Assembly: GCA_030248195.1 (NCBI GenBank)
Contig: JASAND010020306.1
Coordinates: forward strand, 1 to 64,000
Origin: Trissonchulus latispiculum
Taxonomy: Eukaryota > Nematoda > Enoplea > Enoplida > Ironidae
Reading direction: 5' to 3'
DNA length: 64,000 nucleotides
Shown here piece by piece: positions 24,582 to 34,861 of this stretch. The position numbers and the translations under genes are program-made. Below the pieces are notes generated by a model. It was not told where the DNA came from and did no database searches. It was given only the letters and a program-made list of their open reading frames with translations. How positions within the stretch are numbered: the first letter of the stretch is position 1; each line of letters starts with the position of its first letter.

Positions 24582-24849
24582 CCGCGCACAGGTTCGACCC
24601 TGCCTTCAGGACTCTACCCTTTATATGTAATGGCGGCTGCATGTTCTGCATGACAGCCCCAGCTTAGATAACCAAACTACTTGAAGTCTACTATAAACAA
24701 ATACTACACCACTTAAATTAGCACTTTTGAAAACATAATGATACCTTGTGTAAGTATAATTTAACAACCGAGAAAAACTAACCAGCACAAGATCTGTAAC
24801 TTTATCTATAAACTTGCTGAGGAAGCTCTTATTAAATAACTTCTAGTTG

Positions 24850-24953
24850 AGTCCTTATAATTAATAATAATAATTATTAATTAATAAATTAAATTAATTA
24901 AATTTAATTTAATACAATTAATTTAATTGTATTAATAATTAATAAATAATTAA
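24850..24953. repeat. AT-only low-complexity stretch
   Basis: About 100 bp almost wholly of TTAATTAAT / AATTTAATT words with internal inverted symmetry. It sits exactly at the 5'-side junction of PLE copy 1 with its host repeat. Confidence 0.7.
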
Positions 24954-25047
24954 TGTCAAACTTACTTCATAGTTGAATGTTTTTTGGCATTAGCAATGGC
25001 TGAAACTGAAAATGCGATTTTTGGCATAAAAATAGAAAAAATTCTGG

Positions 25048-25671
25048 GGCACTTATTTTGGGGGGGCGATTTTTTCGCCTTGGTCCCCCCTTATGGTTCG
25101 AAAAAATTTTTTGTCTTCGATTTGACTGAGAAGTTGCCCTTAGGGTAAATCGAGGTCGCTGATTTCAAAAATCGAATCGAGAGATCGATCCGATCGATCG
25201 ATCGATCAGTAGAATCGATCGATCAAAATCGATCAAAAAATTTTTTGTCTCCGATTTTCGCGAAAAGTCGCCCCTAGGGTAATTCGGGCCGCTGATTCCG
25301 AATCTGCACTCGAAATTTCACAAAAATCGATCGTTCGCCCGCAAAAATCGATTTTCATCGATTTTGCAAAAATTCGGCAATAACTCGATTTTGGCAGCTC
25401 GGATCGAAATTTCGACTGCAGATTCGGAATCAGCGCCCCCGAATTACCCTAGGTGCGACTTTTCGCGAAAATCGGAGACAAAAAATTTTTTGATCGATTG
25501 ATTCTATCGATCGATCGATCGATCGGATCGATCTCTCAATTCGATTTTTGAAACCAGCGACCTCGATTTACCCTAAGGGCAACTTCTCAGCCAAATCGGA
25601 GACAAAAAATTTTTTGGAACCATAAGGGGGGACTAAGGCGAAAAAATCGCCCTCCCATCTAAATAAGTGCC
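25048..25671. mobile_element. Near-perfect 624-bp foldback element
   Basis: Arms of about 290 bp: GGCACTTATTT at the left end and its complement at the right. Flanked by an exact 8-bp duplication AATTCTGG (25040-25047, 25672-25679). Each arm has a run of GATCGATCGATCGATC and an AAAAAATTTTTT block. No ORF. The whole element could fold into one long hairpin. Confidence 0.88.
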
Positions 25672-25727
25672 AATTCTGGGGGAGGTTCGGGGTGGTCGTG
25701 GGGGGGGTCTAAAAAGGAGGACGTTCG

Positions 25728-26124
25728 TCAAGTCAGCAGAAGAGATTTAACTACAAATTACAATTTTGATGTCACTGGATAGCCCTGAATTTGTAGTATG
25801 TGTAGTCACTTTACTTTTAATTTGTAGTTGCAAGGTTGGTTAATGAGAAATCAATCAGTGTTTGAAATTTCATATCTTTAACATGTGGAACGTGCGTTTC
25901 TCTAGCATGTGTGACGCAGTCACGTGACCAAATCTGAGTCGCATGTGCAGCACAGACATACGTCTTATGTGTTAATGATATGAAATTTCAAACGGGTGAT
26001 TTCTCATTAACCTAACAACTACAAATTAAAAGGAAAGTGACTACACATACTACAATTCAGGGCTATCCACTGACATCAAAATTGTATTTTGTAGTTAAAT
26101 CTCTTCTGCTGACTTGACGAACGT
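25728..26124. mobile_element. 397-bp palindromic MITE with 9-bp duplication
   Basis: Arms ACGTTCGTCAAGTCAGCAGA (25731) and its complement ending at 26124; inverted similarity runs about 170 bp inward. Flanked by an exact 9-bp repeat CTAAAAAGG at 25719-25727 and 26125-26133. Long inverted arms with 9-bp duplications are typical of Mutator-like elements (inference). No ORF. Confidence 0.8.
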
Positions 26125-26510
26125 CTAAAAAGGGCCTCCCCAAATTCCGGGGGAGGGGCGGGCCCCCCCCCCCAACCCAAATCCCCGTTAGACCTATGCG
26201 TTATGACAAAAATTTGGACTTTTTTGAAAAAATTTTGCAAAATTTACCCAAAAAATGCCCAATTGTTCGCCAATCTTCGCGCCTTTGGCGCGACTACCTT
26301 CTTCCCCCCCCCCAGTTGGGGGGGAGGGCATAGGTGTAATTGGGGGAGGGGTTGGGTGGGTGGGGGGCGCACCCCCCACCAATTTTTACAAACCCCCCCC
26401 CCGAAGAATTGGCCAAAAATTGGCTATTTCTAGGGTAAATTCTTTCCAAGCCCAAATTTTTTGCTTAATGTGTTTATTATTGCGAGAAATACACGTTTTA
26501 AAACTTTCTG

Positions 26511-27143
26511 AGATAGAATTTGAGTTTACGTTTGGAGTATCCTTTTAAAAGCAGTTGTGAATTTAGTTTTGATACCCTTATTCTGAAGTCCTCAAGATAA
26601 GTGAAACGTTCATGGTATCTATTAAGTTCATTCAGATACACGTTATAGCAGCAGCTATCAGAAATATGTCCCGTCAAATCCGGTAAGCATACTACCTTAA
26701 AGTCGAAATCATCCCTTTTATCGTATACTTTAGTTATAAATTTGCCAAACTAATGTTTATGTCCAGGACGTTAGCCGAATTGTTGTTCGTGTTTACCTTT
26801 TCCAGTAGGCAGTTAGGATAAATATCAAATCATTTACTGTTATCAAATTCACCATCGTCGTCTGTTGCCGTAATATCATCAATGTACCTAAACATTTTCC
26901 TCAAACGTTTTAACTTAGTTCAGTCCTTTTCCTTAATACATATCTTGACAAAATTGAATTCATATGCATGAAGTAGCAAGTTTGCTATGTAGGGTCCAGC
27001 ATTGGCTCCCATAGGTATCCCAACTATCTGTCTAAACACGAAATATCCAACTTGAAAATATGCATTATCAATAACAAGCTTTAACATAGAAAATACATAC
27101 CGTGCATGCCGTACATACCGTACATACCGCCCAAGCTGTTGGA
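26511..27143 (-). pseudogene. PLE copy 2 ORF2, RT palm and thumb, broken
   Basis: Minus-strand fragments: SMLKLVIDNAYFQVGYFVF just after 27095, IGIPM-like motif B near 27010, and FRYIDDITATDDDGEF near 26890-26850 with the catalytic YIDD box intact. Thumb similarity to copy 1 (YHERF, LEDFR.RV.KL) continues to the truncation. Several stops and frame changes (near 27143, 26930, 26850-26760). The short direct repeat CCGTACATA (27110-27128) is an insertion at the palm border. Confidence 0.8.
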
Positions 27144-27635
27144 TTATCTGTTAGCCCATCGAGCATAGGCTTTATCAATAACCATTGCCCTTGTTCCATT
27201 CCCGAAAGATAACTCTATAGGCGGCTCAACTTCTTTCAAAATGTCTTCATGTCGTAGGCTCGTATAGAGTTTACCAAAGTCATAAGTTGCAATACTTTTA
27301 GCCTGTGACGTAAGATTAATTTTATTAAGACAATTTAAAATTTCCTTGGAGCTATCAATTATCCAATCAGCGTTTATAAAATGAGAATTACGCTTAATAG
27401 CATTGCAGTACTGTTTTTGTCGTGTCTGCACTAATTTAAATGCAGCAACTAAAACTTTTGACATTGGCTTAGTGCAACACTTTGCACCAGCAATGATAGT
27501 TCTAAAACCAGTTGGCTTCTTATGGAATTTAGGTATAATTTGAATGAAAGGTAGACATTGACTTTCAATGTCCACGTTAGCTTTAAGATTGGTCGAATCC
27601 CTTGTAATATCCCTAATTACAGTAGTATGTTCCAT
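27144..27635 (-). pseudogene. PLE copy 2 ORF2, RT fingers and motif A
   Basis: 163 codons immediately 3' (minus strand) of the TIR element insertion. LPFIQIIPKFHKKPTGFRTI and TYDFGKLYTSLRHEDI align with the copy 1 RT with few changes; the motif A Asp is present. A stop follows MVIDKAYARWANR where copy 1 continues, next to the CCGTACATA microrepeat. Confidence 0.88.
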
Positions 27636-27640
27636 ATTAG

Positions 27641-30493
27641 CAAGAGTACATAATAACTAAGAGTGTGACAAGCGTCAAGCTCTTAGTTATTAGGCTTGTG
27701 GACAAGATCTGCACGATAACGGCTGACCCCCCCCCCACAAATTAAACCCATCACTTCAAAGAAATTCGCACGCTATGCCTATGTCCTAATGCTCGAAAAC
27801 ACAACTATTCAGTTGGTTAAGGTGGTGATTCTTTTTGGGCACATATTGTTATTTGGCGGCGTAAATCAAGATGAAATTTGATGAAACTTTCCGAAATAAG
27901 TTCTTTTAGCGTTCTAACACCCTCCGCGCAATCCCGATTCAAAACTTCGAGATTTCCGGTCAGAGTGGTTTTTCCCAATTTCTGCACGTTTGGCAGCGGC
28001 TATGCAGTTATGACTACATTCATTCGAAAGATCTTATTGAGCTTCCCATTTTTACCTTTTAAAGCAAGTTTCTAGCTTTTCACTACCGTGAGATATAGCC
28101 GATTTTCTTGTTTTGGCGTTGAAAACTAAAGTCTGACCAAAAAATCTTGGAACCGAACAGTCAGCACCAGTCCTGAGTTATCCTTTGAAGGTAGCCTATA
28201 TAAAGTATATATTTTTAGAATCCTCAGGAGGAGGAGATTCCGATAAACCCATCATATCCGGTCTATATCCGGTTACCGGATACTAATTCGATAAAAACGC
28301 TTCAGATTCGGAAGAAAAATGCTAATTAATTCATGCTCTAGTATATTGGTCCTTGGCTCAAAACATTTCCGAAAATCGGGTCACATCCGGTCCATGTCCG
28401 GTAGCCGGATGCACAGGTCACAAAAACTGTAACTGTAACAGCAAGATGGGTAGGTCGTACAGTTTCGCTGATTGAATTTTTGGATTCAGCGGGTTGAAAT
28501 TAGTCTGTATCTAAAATTTTGTCTGGTTTGGACCAAAACTGCGTGATCTATGGTCGTATCCGGTTCGCAAAAAACCGGAAAAAACGGTTTTTCCGGCCTG
28601 GTGCTCGGAATCGCGGATTAAAAATGTTCGCTTTTGGCACAACGTTTGGGAGGCTACTTTCATTTTACCGGTGTCAAAGCAATCGAATATCCGGTCCATT
28701 TCCGGTTCTGAGCTTTGAAATTTGAGATTTCATGGGCTATTATCTCAGTATCCGGTTGGTCCGGAAGTCAAATTATTGCATTAAAATTATATTTGGTCTA
28801 TCCCTAACCAACACCAACCTCAAATTACTTCATATCTGCTGTAAATTTTGAATGGCAGCGTTTTAAAAATGGTTCAAAAATAGGTTATATTGCATGCGAC
28901 AAAGCTAAGCGTATGGGATCAAATCTCATGTCCGGTTTAACAATTAGACAAAACAAACAAAAATCACCCATTTTTAAAACGCTGCCATTCAAAATTTACA
29001 GCAGATATGAAGTAATTTGAGGTTGGTGTTGGTTAGGGATAGACCAAATATAACTTTAATGCAATAATTTGACTTCCGGACCAACCGGATACTGAGATAA
29101 TAGCCCATGAAATCTCAAGTTTCAAAGCTCAGAACCGGAAATAGACCGGATATTCGATTGCTTTGACACCGGTAAGATGAAAGTAGCCTCCCAAACGTTC
29201 ATTGTGCCAAAAGGGAACATTTTTAATCCGCGATTCCGAGCACCAGGCCGGAAAAACCGTTTTTTCCGGTTTTTTGCGAACCGGATACGACCATAGATCA
29301 CGCAATTTGGTCCAAACCGGACAAAATTTTGGATACAGACTAATTTCGACCCGAGGAATCCAAAAATCCAGTCAGCGAAATTGTACGACCTACCCATCTT
29401 GCTGTACAGTTTTTGTGACCTGTGCATCCGGTTACCGGACATGGACCGGATGTGACCCGATTTTCGGAAATGTTTTGAGCCAAGGACCAATATACTAGAG
29501 CATGAATTAATTAGCATTTTTCTTCCGAATCTGAAGTGTTTTTATCGATTTAGTATCCGGTAACCGGATATAGACCGGATATGATGGGTTTATCGGAATC
29601 TCCTACTCCTGAGGATTCTAAAAATATATACTTTATATAGGCTACCTTCAAAGGATAACTCAGGAATAGTGCTGACTGTTCGGTTCCAAGATTTTTTGGT
29701 CAAACTTTAGTAGTTTTTGCAGAAATCAAATAATCCAACATTTCATGAACTATGCAAGCCGTAAAATCATACTAAGGGCGTCGATCTGAAGGTCTCACAG
29801 GGACAAATTATCCGACGCATGATCGTCTTCCAACTGCTATTCTATGCTATCATAAAAAATGTAGATTTTGCAAAAACACGACTAATTTTTTTCCAAAGAT
29901 TGTGGAGCATTCACCATGCAAGCTGGAGGGCTGCTACTGAACAAATGTGTTCTGCACAAATATACCCAGGGACGATTTTTTAGTTGCCCCAATTACTGCT
30001 CTCTAGCTAAAGTAATCGCTTCACAAATTTGGAAAAAGTAGGCAAAATACAGGTTACGCACACATTGCAGCTTATTTCTCTATAACGAAGAACGATTTCA
30101 CAATAAATAAAAAATCGACCCCAGCTATTTGATGGTGGTATCATTTGATATAACCGATGTCTCGCGGAAACATTTACTTGAATCTGCAAAAATTCTGGAA
30201 AACTTTTTCTAAAATGTGTTAAAAATATTTTAGAAAAGCAACATTAGTTTAGTGGCATGCATGAAAAGGAGAAAATGTCAAGCTACATTTTGATATAAAA
30301 ATGGCTTCTTAACTCCAAGTAATGAATGAGTAATAATGGTGCAAACTTTATGTGACCAAGGGGAATCACCAAAGGGATTGCGGGCTTCAGCACACAAGCA
30401 TAGCGTGCGAATTGCTTTGAAGTGATGGGTCTAATTTGTGGGGGGGTCACACTTTCACACGCTTGTCACACTCTTCGTTATTATGTACTCTTG
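27641..30493. mobile_element. 2.85-kb TIR element, CAAGAGTACATAAT family, in PLE RT
   Basis: Ends CAAGAGTACATAATAACTAA at 27641 and the complement TTATTATGTACTCTTG ending at 30493. Exact 7-bp duplication ATATTAG at 27634-27640 and 30494-30500. A second inverted block lies inside the ends (AAATTA...CCCATCACTTCAAAG). No transposase is recognisable. Most of the interior is a 1.6-kb palindrome. Relatives: 51988-58647, 53410-53785, 59017-59340. Confidence 0.92.
28123..29715. repeat. 1.6-kb palindrome inside the TIR element
   Basis: Left arm about 28123-28870 and right arm about 28968-29715 are imperfect reverse complements over about 750 bp, with a spacer near 100 bp. Arms are rich in the motif ATCCGGTTACCGGATA and variants. 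The ORFs at 28511-28725 and 29122-29517 are mirror images of each other and therefore not evidence of genes. It could be a foldback transposon that landed in the TIR element, or the TIR element's own interior. Confidence 0.85.
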
Positions 30494-30809
30494 ATATTAG
30501 TGAGTTCATAAGTTGGGCTTCCACTTTGTTGGGTTTTAAGTTCCTTAAGTAGAAGTCCAAATAAAATTTTTTGCAAATGAATGCATAGTTTCCGGCTGCT
30601 TTATCCACAACGGTAATAACAAAATTTTCTTTAGTTGCATTCACATAGTGTTTAATTTTGCTCTTATTTTTAATTTCATTGGACCCTCTAAAAATAGTAC
30701 CGTTTAAGCTATCGCCTTTATTTTTAAACGCAATTTTAATATACTTTTTCCATTCCGAAATTTCATTTTGATTGAATTTGTCAGGAGGCTTCTCAACATA
30801 GCTATCCAC
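30447..30809 (-). pseudogene. PLE copy 2 ORF2 fragment upstream of the insertion
   Basis: PLE coding similarity covers FVITVVDKAAGNYAFICKKF and the residues before it; it stops at 30494, where the TIR element begins. The last residues of the frame (after SLIS) are element sequence. Aligns to copy 1 around residues 470-545. Confidence 0.85.
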
Positions 30810-30813
30810 ACCC

Positions 30814-31527
30814 TTAAATATATTGTTGATAACTTCTTTTAGTAGATATTGATAGAGAGAAAGATGCGAGGCCTGTACTTGGTTCCTTATTTATAATTTC
30901 CCTGATTTCCATATCATCAATAAAATTAGTGTTGCCAGTGACTACATGTTTATGATAAGGGTCCACAAAAGGTGAGCCACTACATTGACATTCCTTGACA
31001 GGGTTATTCAAGTCACTGTCCAACAACACATTGACAACCGTTTGTCTATAATTAAAGCAAACCTCGTTAGCAAATGGCTTATCGTATTGAAACACCACTT
31101 TTGGGGTAGCGCGGTTCATTTCTGCTTCAGGCCAAAAGTTGAGTAGAGTTTGATTTCTAAATACACTTCTGAAATTAATTTTATCAAAGGGTTTACAATA
31201 ATTTAAAATAAGCATATGTTTGTTCGAATCCCTTTTACTTTTCTTAACACTTTTGTCTTGTAGTTTCCATTTACAGTAATCAAAGGCTGGGCAATCCCAT
31301 AAATGCATTTTCCTATCCGCTAGGTGCAAGTACAGTTTACTTAAACTAGTGTTATCAAGTCTACGTAGAGAAGTGGCCAACCGTCTTCTATTACTGAAGG
31401 TATCAGTGTTATAGGATAGATGCATTTTCGATACAAATATACCCGGATCAAATCCCTTATCTCGTTGACTAGATGGTAAGTGTTTACCTCTAGTACGTTT
31501 ACGGTTTCTTGATTTAGATGGAAGCAT
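30814..31527 (-). pseudogene. PLE copy 2 ORF2 linker between GIY-YIG and RT
   Basis: 237 codons that align with copy 1: MLPSKSRNRKRTRGKHLPSS, LHLADRKMHLWDCPAFDYC, YDKPFANEVCFNYRQTV and PFVDPYHKHVVTGNTNFIDD. The region is conserved between two diverged copies but carries no domain I can name; it links nuclease and polymerase. Frame changes at both ends (about 31527 and 30880) break it from its neighbours. Confidence 0.85.
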
Positions 31528-32060
31528 ATTACTAAGTACCGAACAGTTATAATTTTCTCCTGATAATTTATCATTAAGTCCATAGAGATACTTAGTCTTA
31601 AGTTTCTTTATCCAGAAAGCCTCCCTATTTAACCTTGCATGTAGTTCTCAGCTTGGGTCTGGGTTGTCTTCTATTTTATCAACAACACGTACTTTAAATC
31701 CGTTTTTACATATACCAGATATAAAATGTTCACACAGGAATTTGCATCCTGTATTTTTATTATTAATATTTCTTCTGTGTTCTCCTATTCTTTCCCTTAA
31801 CTTACGTCCTGTTTCTCCGATGTACTGTATTCCAAAATCCGGACATGTTAACAAATAAACTACATTTCTACTGTCACATAACGGTTCATGCTCGTTGTAA
31901 GCTGACTGTATTGCATCTCTTATTATTGTAGGCTCCAGTAAATAAGCACCCTTCCTCTACAATTGGGCAAGTTTTACAGTTCCCTATGCAACACTTTTTG
32001 AAGAAAGTTTTGAAGGGAAGTGTGTAGTTTCTCCCGTACCTAGCGTCCCAGGCCGGCAGG
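31528..32060 (-). pseudogene. PLE copy 2 GIY-YIG endonuclease, broken
   Basis: Minus-strand pieces: LPFKTFFKKCCIGNCKTCPI (about 32020-31955), GIQYIGETGRKLRERIGEHR (about 31830-31770) and a final KLKTKY.YGLNDKLSGENYN-like part to 31530. The cysteine cluster and the GIY-YIG signature residues are kept, although CLNCG of copy 1 is CPDFG here. A frameshift near 31650 and a short gap before the GIY strand interrupt it. An acceptor-like TTCAG|GGGG precedes it at about 32076, as in copy 1. Confidence 0.82.
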
Positions 32061-32742
32061 GATAGCCCCCTGAATTAGTGGTGAAGTACTTAAATAAACG
32101 AATGTTAACAATGATAAAGAGACCCGACTAGACGAAGCAGCCAGAGGGCCACTATCCAACTGGTACTAAAGGGCCCAGAGAACGTACTGGTGAGATGCAA
32201 TGTCAATAAAAGTATAAGTGAGATTAATAAATTTCGTCACTACTCCAATAAGTGACAAGACTAAAGTAGAAATTTCCATATAGTGGTTACCATACTTAAA
32301 CCTTAAATTTGGGTATTAGGAGGGTGCGTGAGCCTAAGTTTAACTTTAAATTAAAGAGCCAAGTCTATTATAGCTAAACGTTCCATAAGAGCAGTAGTGA
32401 ACGGTGTATCCATAATAGTGAAGTTGTAGTACTAATTTCCTTGCAATAAATGATGTCCATAACCTAGAAGTTAAACATGACATAAACATGCATCATAACT
32501 TTATTAAACCAAAAACAGATAACCCAATATTATTCAAGAGCAGATACTACTTCCAATATGTCCAAATCATGAATGAAATACATTCAGAAAAATTGCTTTT
32601 TCAATACTAAGTTACCACATTTTTCGGTCACCCAAGCGAGTAATTCCGAAACTTTATAGGTAGGTATTAGTAGTGCCATCTTAAGTTAAAGTAATGGTCG
32701 GTTCAAGCAATTTATCATTAATTTTTATCTGTCCACTATTTT

Positions 32743-33367
32743 CTACAGTTTTTCCTTAACCAGTTCCTCGGCCAGGCGAACAAAGTACCCCTTGATCTGA
32801 GATTTGACAAATTCGTGTTGACGGTCCAAGCTACTAGCCTTCTTCCCTTCCTTCATACGATTAGCATTGAAGGATTTTAATCGGTTTGCCTTAGACAACA
32901 TTTGCGGTACCCAATGCGGGCGCATAAAGGCAGAGACAATAGGGGCCGGAGTCTCCGGCGAGTCGGCGATACTATGACATTCTTTGATATCGGATTTCTG
33001 TATTTTCCGATCCTGTTGGCGAGAAAAGATATTGGAGTTGAGGAGGGAATCAACGGCCTCCTCCGTCAGTACCTCATATCCCTTACATACAATGTTCCCC
33101 CGTTTCGAGTACTGTTCTAGGGCTCTGGTTTTCATTTCGGTCTGATGCATCCGGTCCTCCAGCTTAAGCACCTTGGATTCAAATGTTTTGGCGAGAGCCT
33201 ATTTCCGAGTCGTCCACTTCCGATTGAATGGCAGCCATAATCCGATGATCCATCTCTGGACAAGGGTTTCCTTTGCGTTTGCGATGTCCCGAGGAACCGT
33301 CTGTCGGGCGACTAGTAGTAGATGTTCCAGGAACAGGTGCACCTAATAAATAAAACAAATTAAGCAT
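32743..33367 (-). pseudogene. PLE copy 2 ORF1, coiled-coil and RRM-like, frameshifted
   Basis: Two frames, 33367-33179 and 33171-32743, together match copy 1 ORF1: HRIMAAIQSEVDDSE, then LEDRMHQTEMKTRALEQYSK, then a CHSIADSPETPAPIV stretch and the C-terminal RQHEFVKSQIKGYFVRLAEE. A frameshift near 33175-33200 and loss of the last residues (after KEKL) inactivate it. The N-terminal GAPVPG follows a TTTATTAG|G acceptor-like site. Retention of ORF1 in the same place as in copy 1 is the main support for its being part of the element. Confidence 0.82.
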
Positions 33368-33440
33368 TGGGTCAAAGACCCGGATAACAGGAGCATAGCT
33401 CCAACATAGGTGACTTCAGCTCCCCGGAGGGCGCTAGGAT

Positions 33441-34480
33441 GGGGACCCCCCAGATTTTTTGCCCAGCCACACCACACCTATGCTCACTCTCCCGAGCCAA
33501 ATTCGGAGTTTCTACTCCCTCCAACCCAAGGAGGTGGTACACCTATGGCTCTGATAGACCCAAAAAGTCTAGATTTGATTTTCACGAAACCAAAATCAAC
33601 ACATTTAAGCAGAGCAGTGGTTTTAAACTCTATAACTGGATTGACAACATGTTTCTAAGTCCAAAACAAGGTCACTATTGAGACAGAAAGTCCATAAAAC
33701 TGTTAAAAACAGCACTTATAAAGCATAGGTGTACCACCTGTTTGGGTTGGGGGGAGTAGAAGCTCCAAATTTGGCTCGGGGGACCCCACCAAAATCCGAA
33801 ATTGGGGGGGAGGACCCCCCTAAACTGTACCCAAGTTTTTTAGCTAAAAATGCTCCTTTTTCGATGTACAGTACACTAAACTTACTCAAAAGCTTCTGTC
33901 AATAGTTTTCGTATACGAAAATAGGGCTGGAAAATAGACAAGTTTGTGCTAAAATATGGCTAAATTAGCCCAGATTGTGGTTTATAATTGCGTATATTAC
34001 GTTTTAATTGCTATTAATAACTTACGTGAACGGGAGGTCAAATTTCACTGAACCTTGTGGAAGCAAATTTGGGTACCCCTTGTGAGAGCGATTGGGGTAC
34101 TTTTTGAAGGCTATTTTTAAGCTATTTTTGCCAATTGTTTAGCAAAAAACAGATTTTAAGTGAAAAATTCCGGCGAGGCCGGAAAAGCTTTGGAAATTTT
34201 AGTCGCAAAATCTATGTTTTGGACAATCTTCTTACCCCTTGTGGGAGCAATTTTGCAACCCCTTGTGGACGACTTCGCCGAGGGGGAATTTCTCCCCCCT
34301 TCCCCCCCCCCCCTTGTCCACCTGTGATTAATAACCATCTTTAGCTGTTTATAGCTGATTTATAGCCATTTTTTCAAATTTGTTTTAAAAAATTTTCAAA
34401 AATTGCAAATTAATTTTTCAATAGTTGAATTTTTTACTTGGTTTGGACCCCAGTTTAGGGGGGGGAGGGACACATGGTTC
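33441..34480. repeat. G-tract repeat block
   Basis: Starts abruptly at the PLE copy 2 border. Contains C and G runs, TACACCTATGG, and an AACATGTTTCTAAGTCC block matching 17.8-18.7 kb, then two or three further degraded copies to a GGGGGGGAGGG run at about 34455. No gene. Confidence 0.7.
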
Positions 34481-34522
34481 ACCCCGTCTCCGGTTTACTG
34501 GTCTAGCGTCACAGATTAGCGG

Positions 34523-34861
34523 TTAGGAATCCGACTCATTTATTGATCCTTTTCTTTTCTTCATTGTTTGTTGAAGGCAAGTATCCGACCTGCACCTCGG
34601 GGTTGCCAACCCGGTTGGGTCCAGGGAAAGAAGAGACACCAGAGAAACTGGCCAGCTCGGAATAGGAAATTTATCCACCACGGACAACAGTGCACCCAGA
34701 ATGGGTAACAAGCTGTGGTCGCCGAAGCTCCCCATTTTTGTGAAGTAATATTTGCCCATATCTGGGGACGGCATGATGGCACCTCGGAACTTGTCCACAC
34801 ACCGGTGCCGAAAGTGGCACATCTTAAGGTGCTGGTTTCCTTTCGGGTATTTTTTGCTCAA
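34523..34861 (-). CDS. Unrecognised 112-codon ORF, possible exon
   Basis: Open for 112 codons from MSKKYPKGNQHLKMCHFRHR, with a plausible globular middle (YYFTKMGSFGDHSLLPILGA) and a basic, polar C-terminus. I do not recognise it. There is no second copy in the window and no clear splice sites, and the neighbours are repeats. It may be a chance ORF or a relic of a mobile gene. Confidence 0.2.
   Translation of the reverse strand: MSKKYPKGNQHLKMCHFRHRCVDKFRGAIMPSPDMGKYYFTKMGSFGDHSLLPILGALLSVVDKFPIPSWPVSLVSLLSLDPTGLATPRCRSDTCLQQTMKKRKGSINESDS

Larger units (their letters stand above)
18683..24953 (-). mobile_element. Penelope-like element copy 1, two-ORF, about 6.3 kb
   Basis: Whole element on the minus strand: ORF1 (24581-23688), an intervening region invaded by a long-TIR element (22481-23645), then ORF2 with GIY-YIG and RT (22085-19248) and a 3' non-coding tail to about 18683. 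The borders follow from the host repeat. A G-tract repeat reads CCCTTGTTTAAT up to 18682 and resumes as TAATGTCAAACTTACTTCAT at about 24952, whereas the uninterrupted paralogue at about 17905-17930 reads CTGTCTAATGTCAAAATTAC. The AT-rich stretch 24850-24950 therefore belongs to the element's 5' side or was captured with it. Permuted GIY-YIG-RT order matches the Naiad clade of PLEs. The copy is inactive (frameshifts in ORF2). Confidence 0.8.
24952..26510. repeat. G-tract repeat copy split by two insertions
   Basis: Continuation of the repeat interrupted by the PLE at 18682. It reads through 25047, is broken by a foldback (25048-25671), resumes, is broken again (25728-26124), and resumes to about 26500, where the PLE copy 2 fragment starts. 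The intact paralogue at about 17918-18085 gives the empty-site sequence for both insertions. Terminal part 26134-26500 has the usual long G/C runs. Confidence 0.8.
26511..33440 (-). mobile_element. Penelope-like element copy 2, diverged, interrupted
   Basis: Same minus-strand order as copy 1: ORF1 remains at 33367-32743, GIY-YIG at about 32060-31528, RT from 31527 to 26511. It is truncated within the RT thumb at the 3' end (26511) and cut at about 33440 on the 5' side, both times against G-tract repeat. It shares with copy 1 the 5' segment CTCCCCGGAGGG.GCTAGGAT, both ORFs and the ORF1-ORF2 spacer, but is much diverged, so it represents another subfamily or an old copy. A 2.85-kb TIR element splits its RT. 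Confidence 0.85.

Noticed and set aside
24580..24610. GGTTCGACCCTG as a polymerase III B box
   Set aside because: No A box at suitable distance; it lies in the PLE 5' region.
24530..24660. Hammerhead ribozyme in the PLE 5' region (shared segment with CTGAAGTCACCTATG)
   Set aside because: The required CUGANGA and GAAAC core is not complete; only a faint resemblance.
28511..29517. Paired ORFs on opposite strands
   Set aside because: They are mirror images created by the palindrome.
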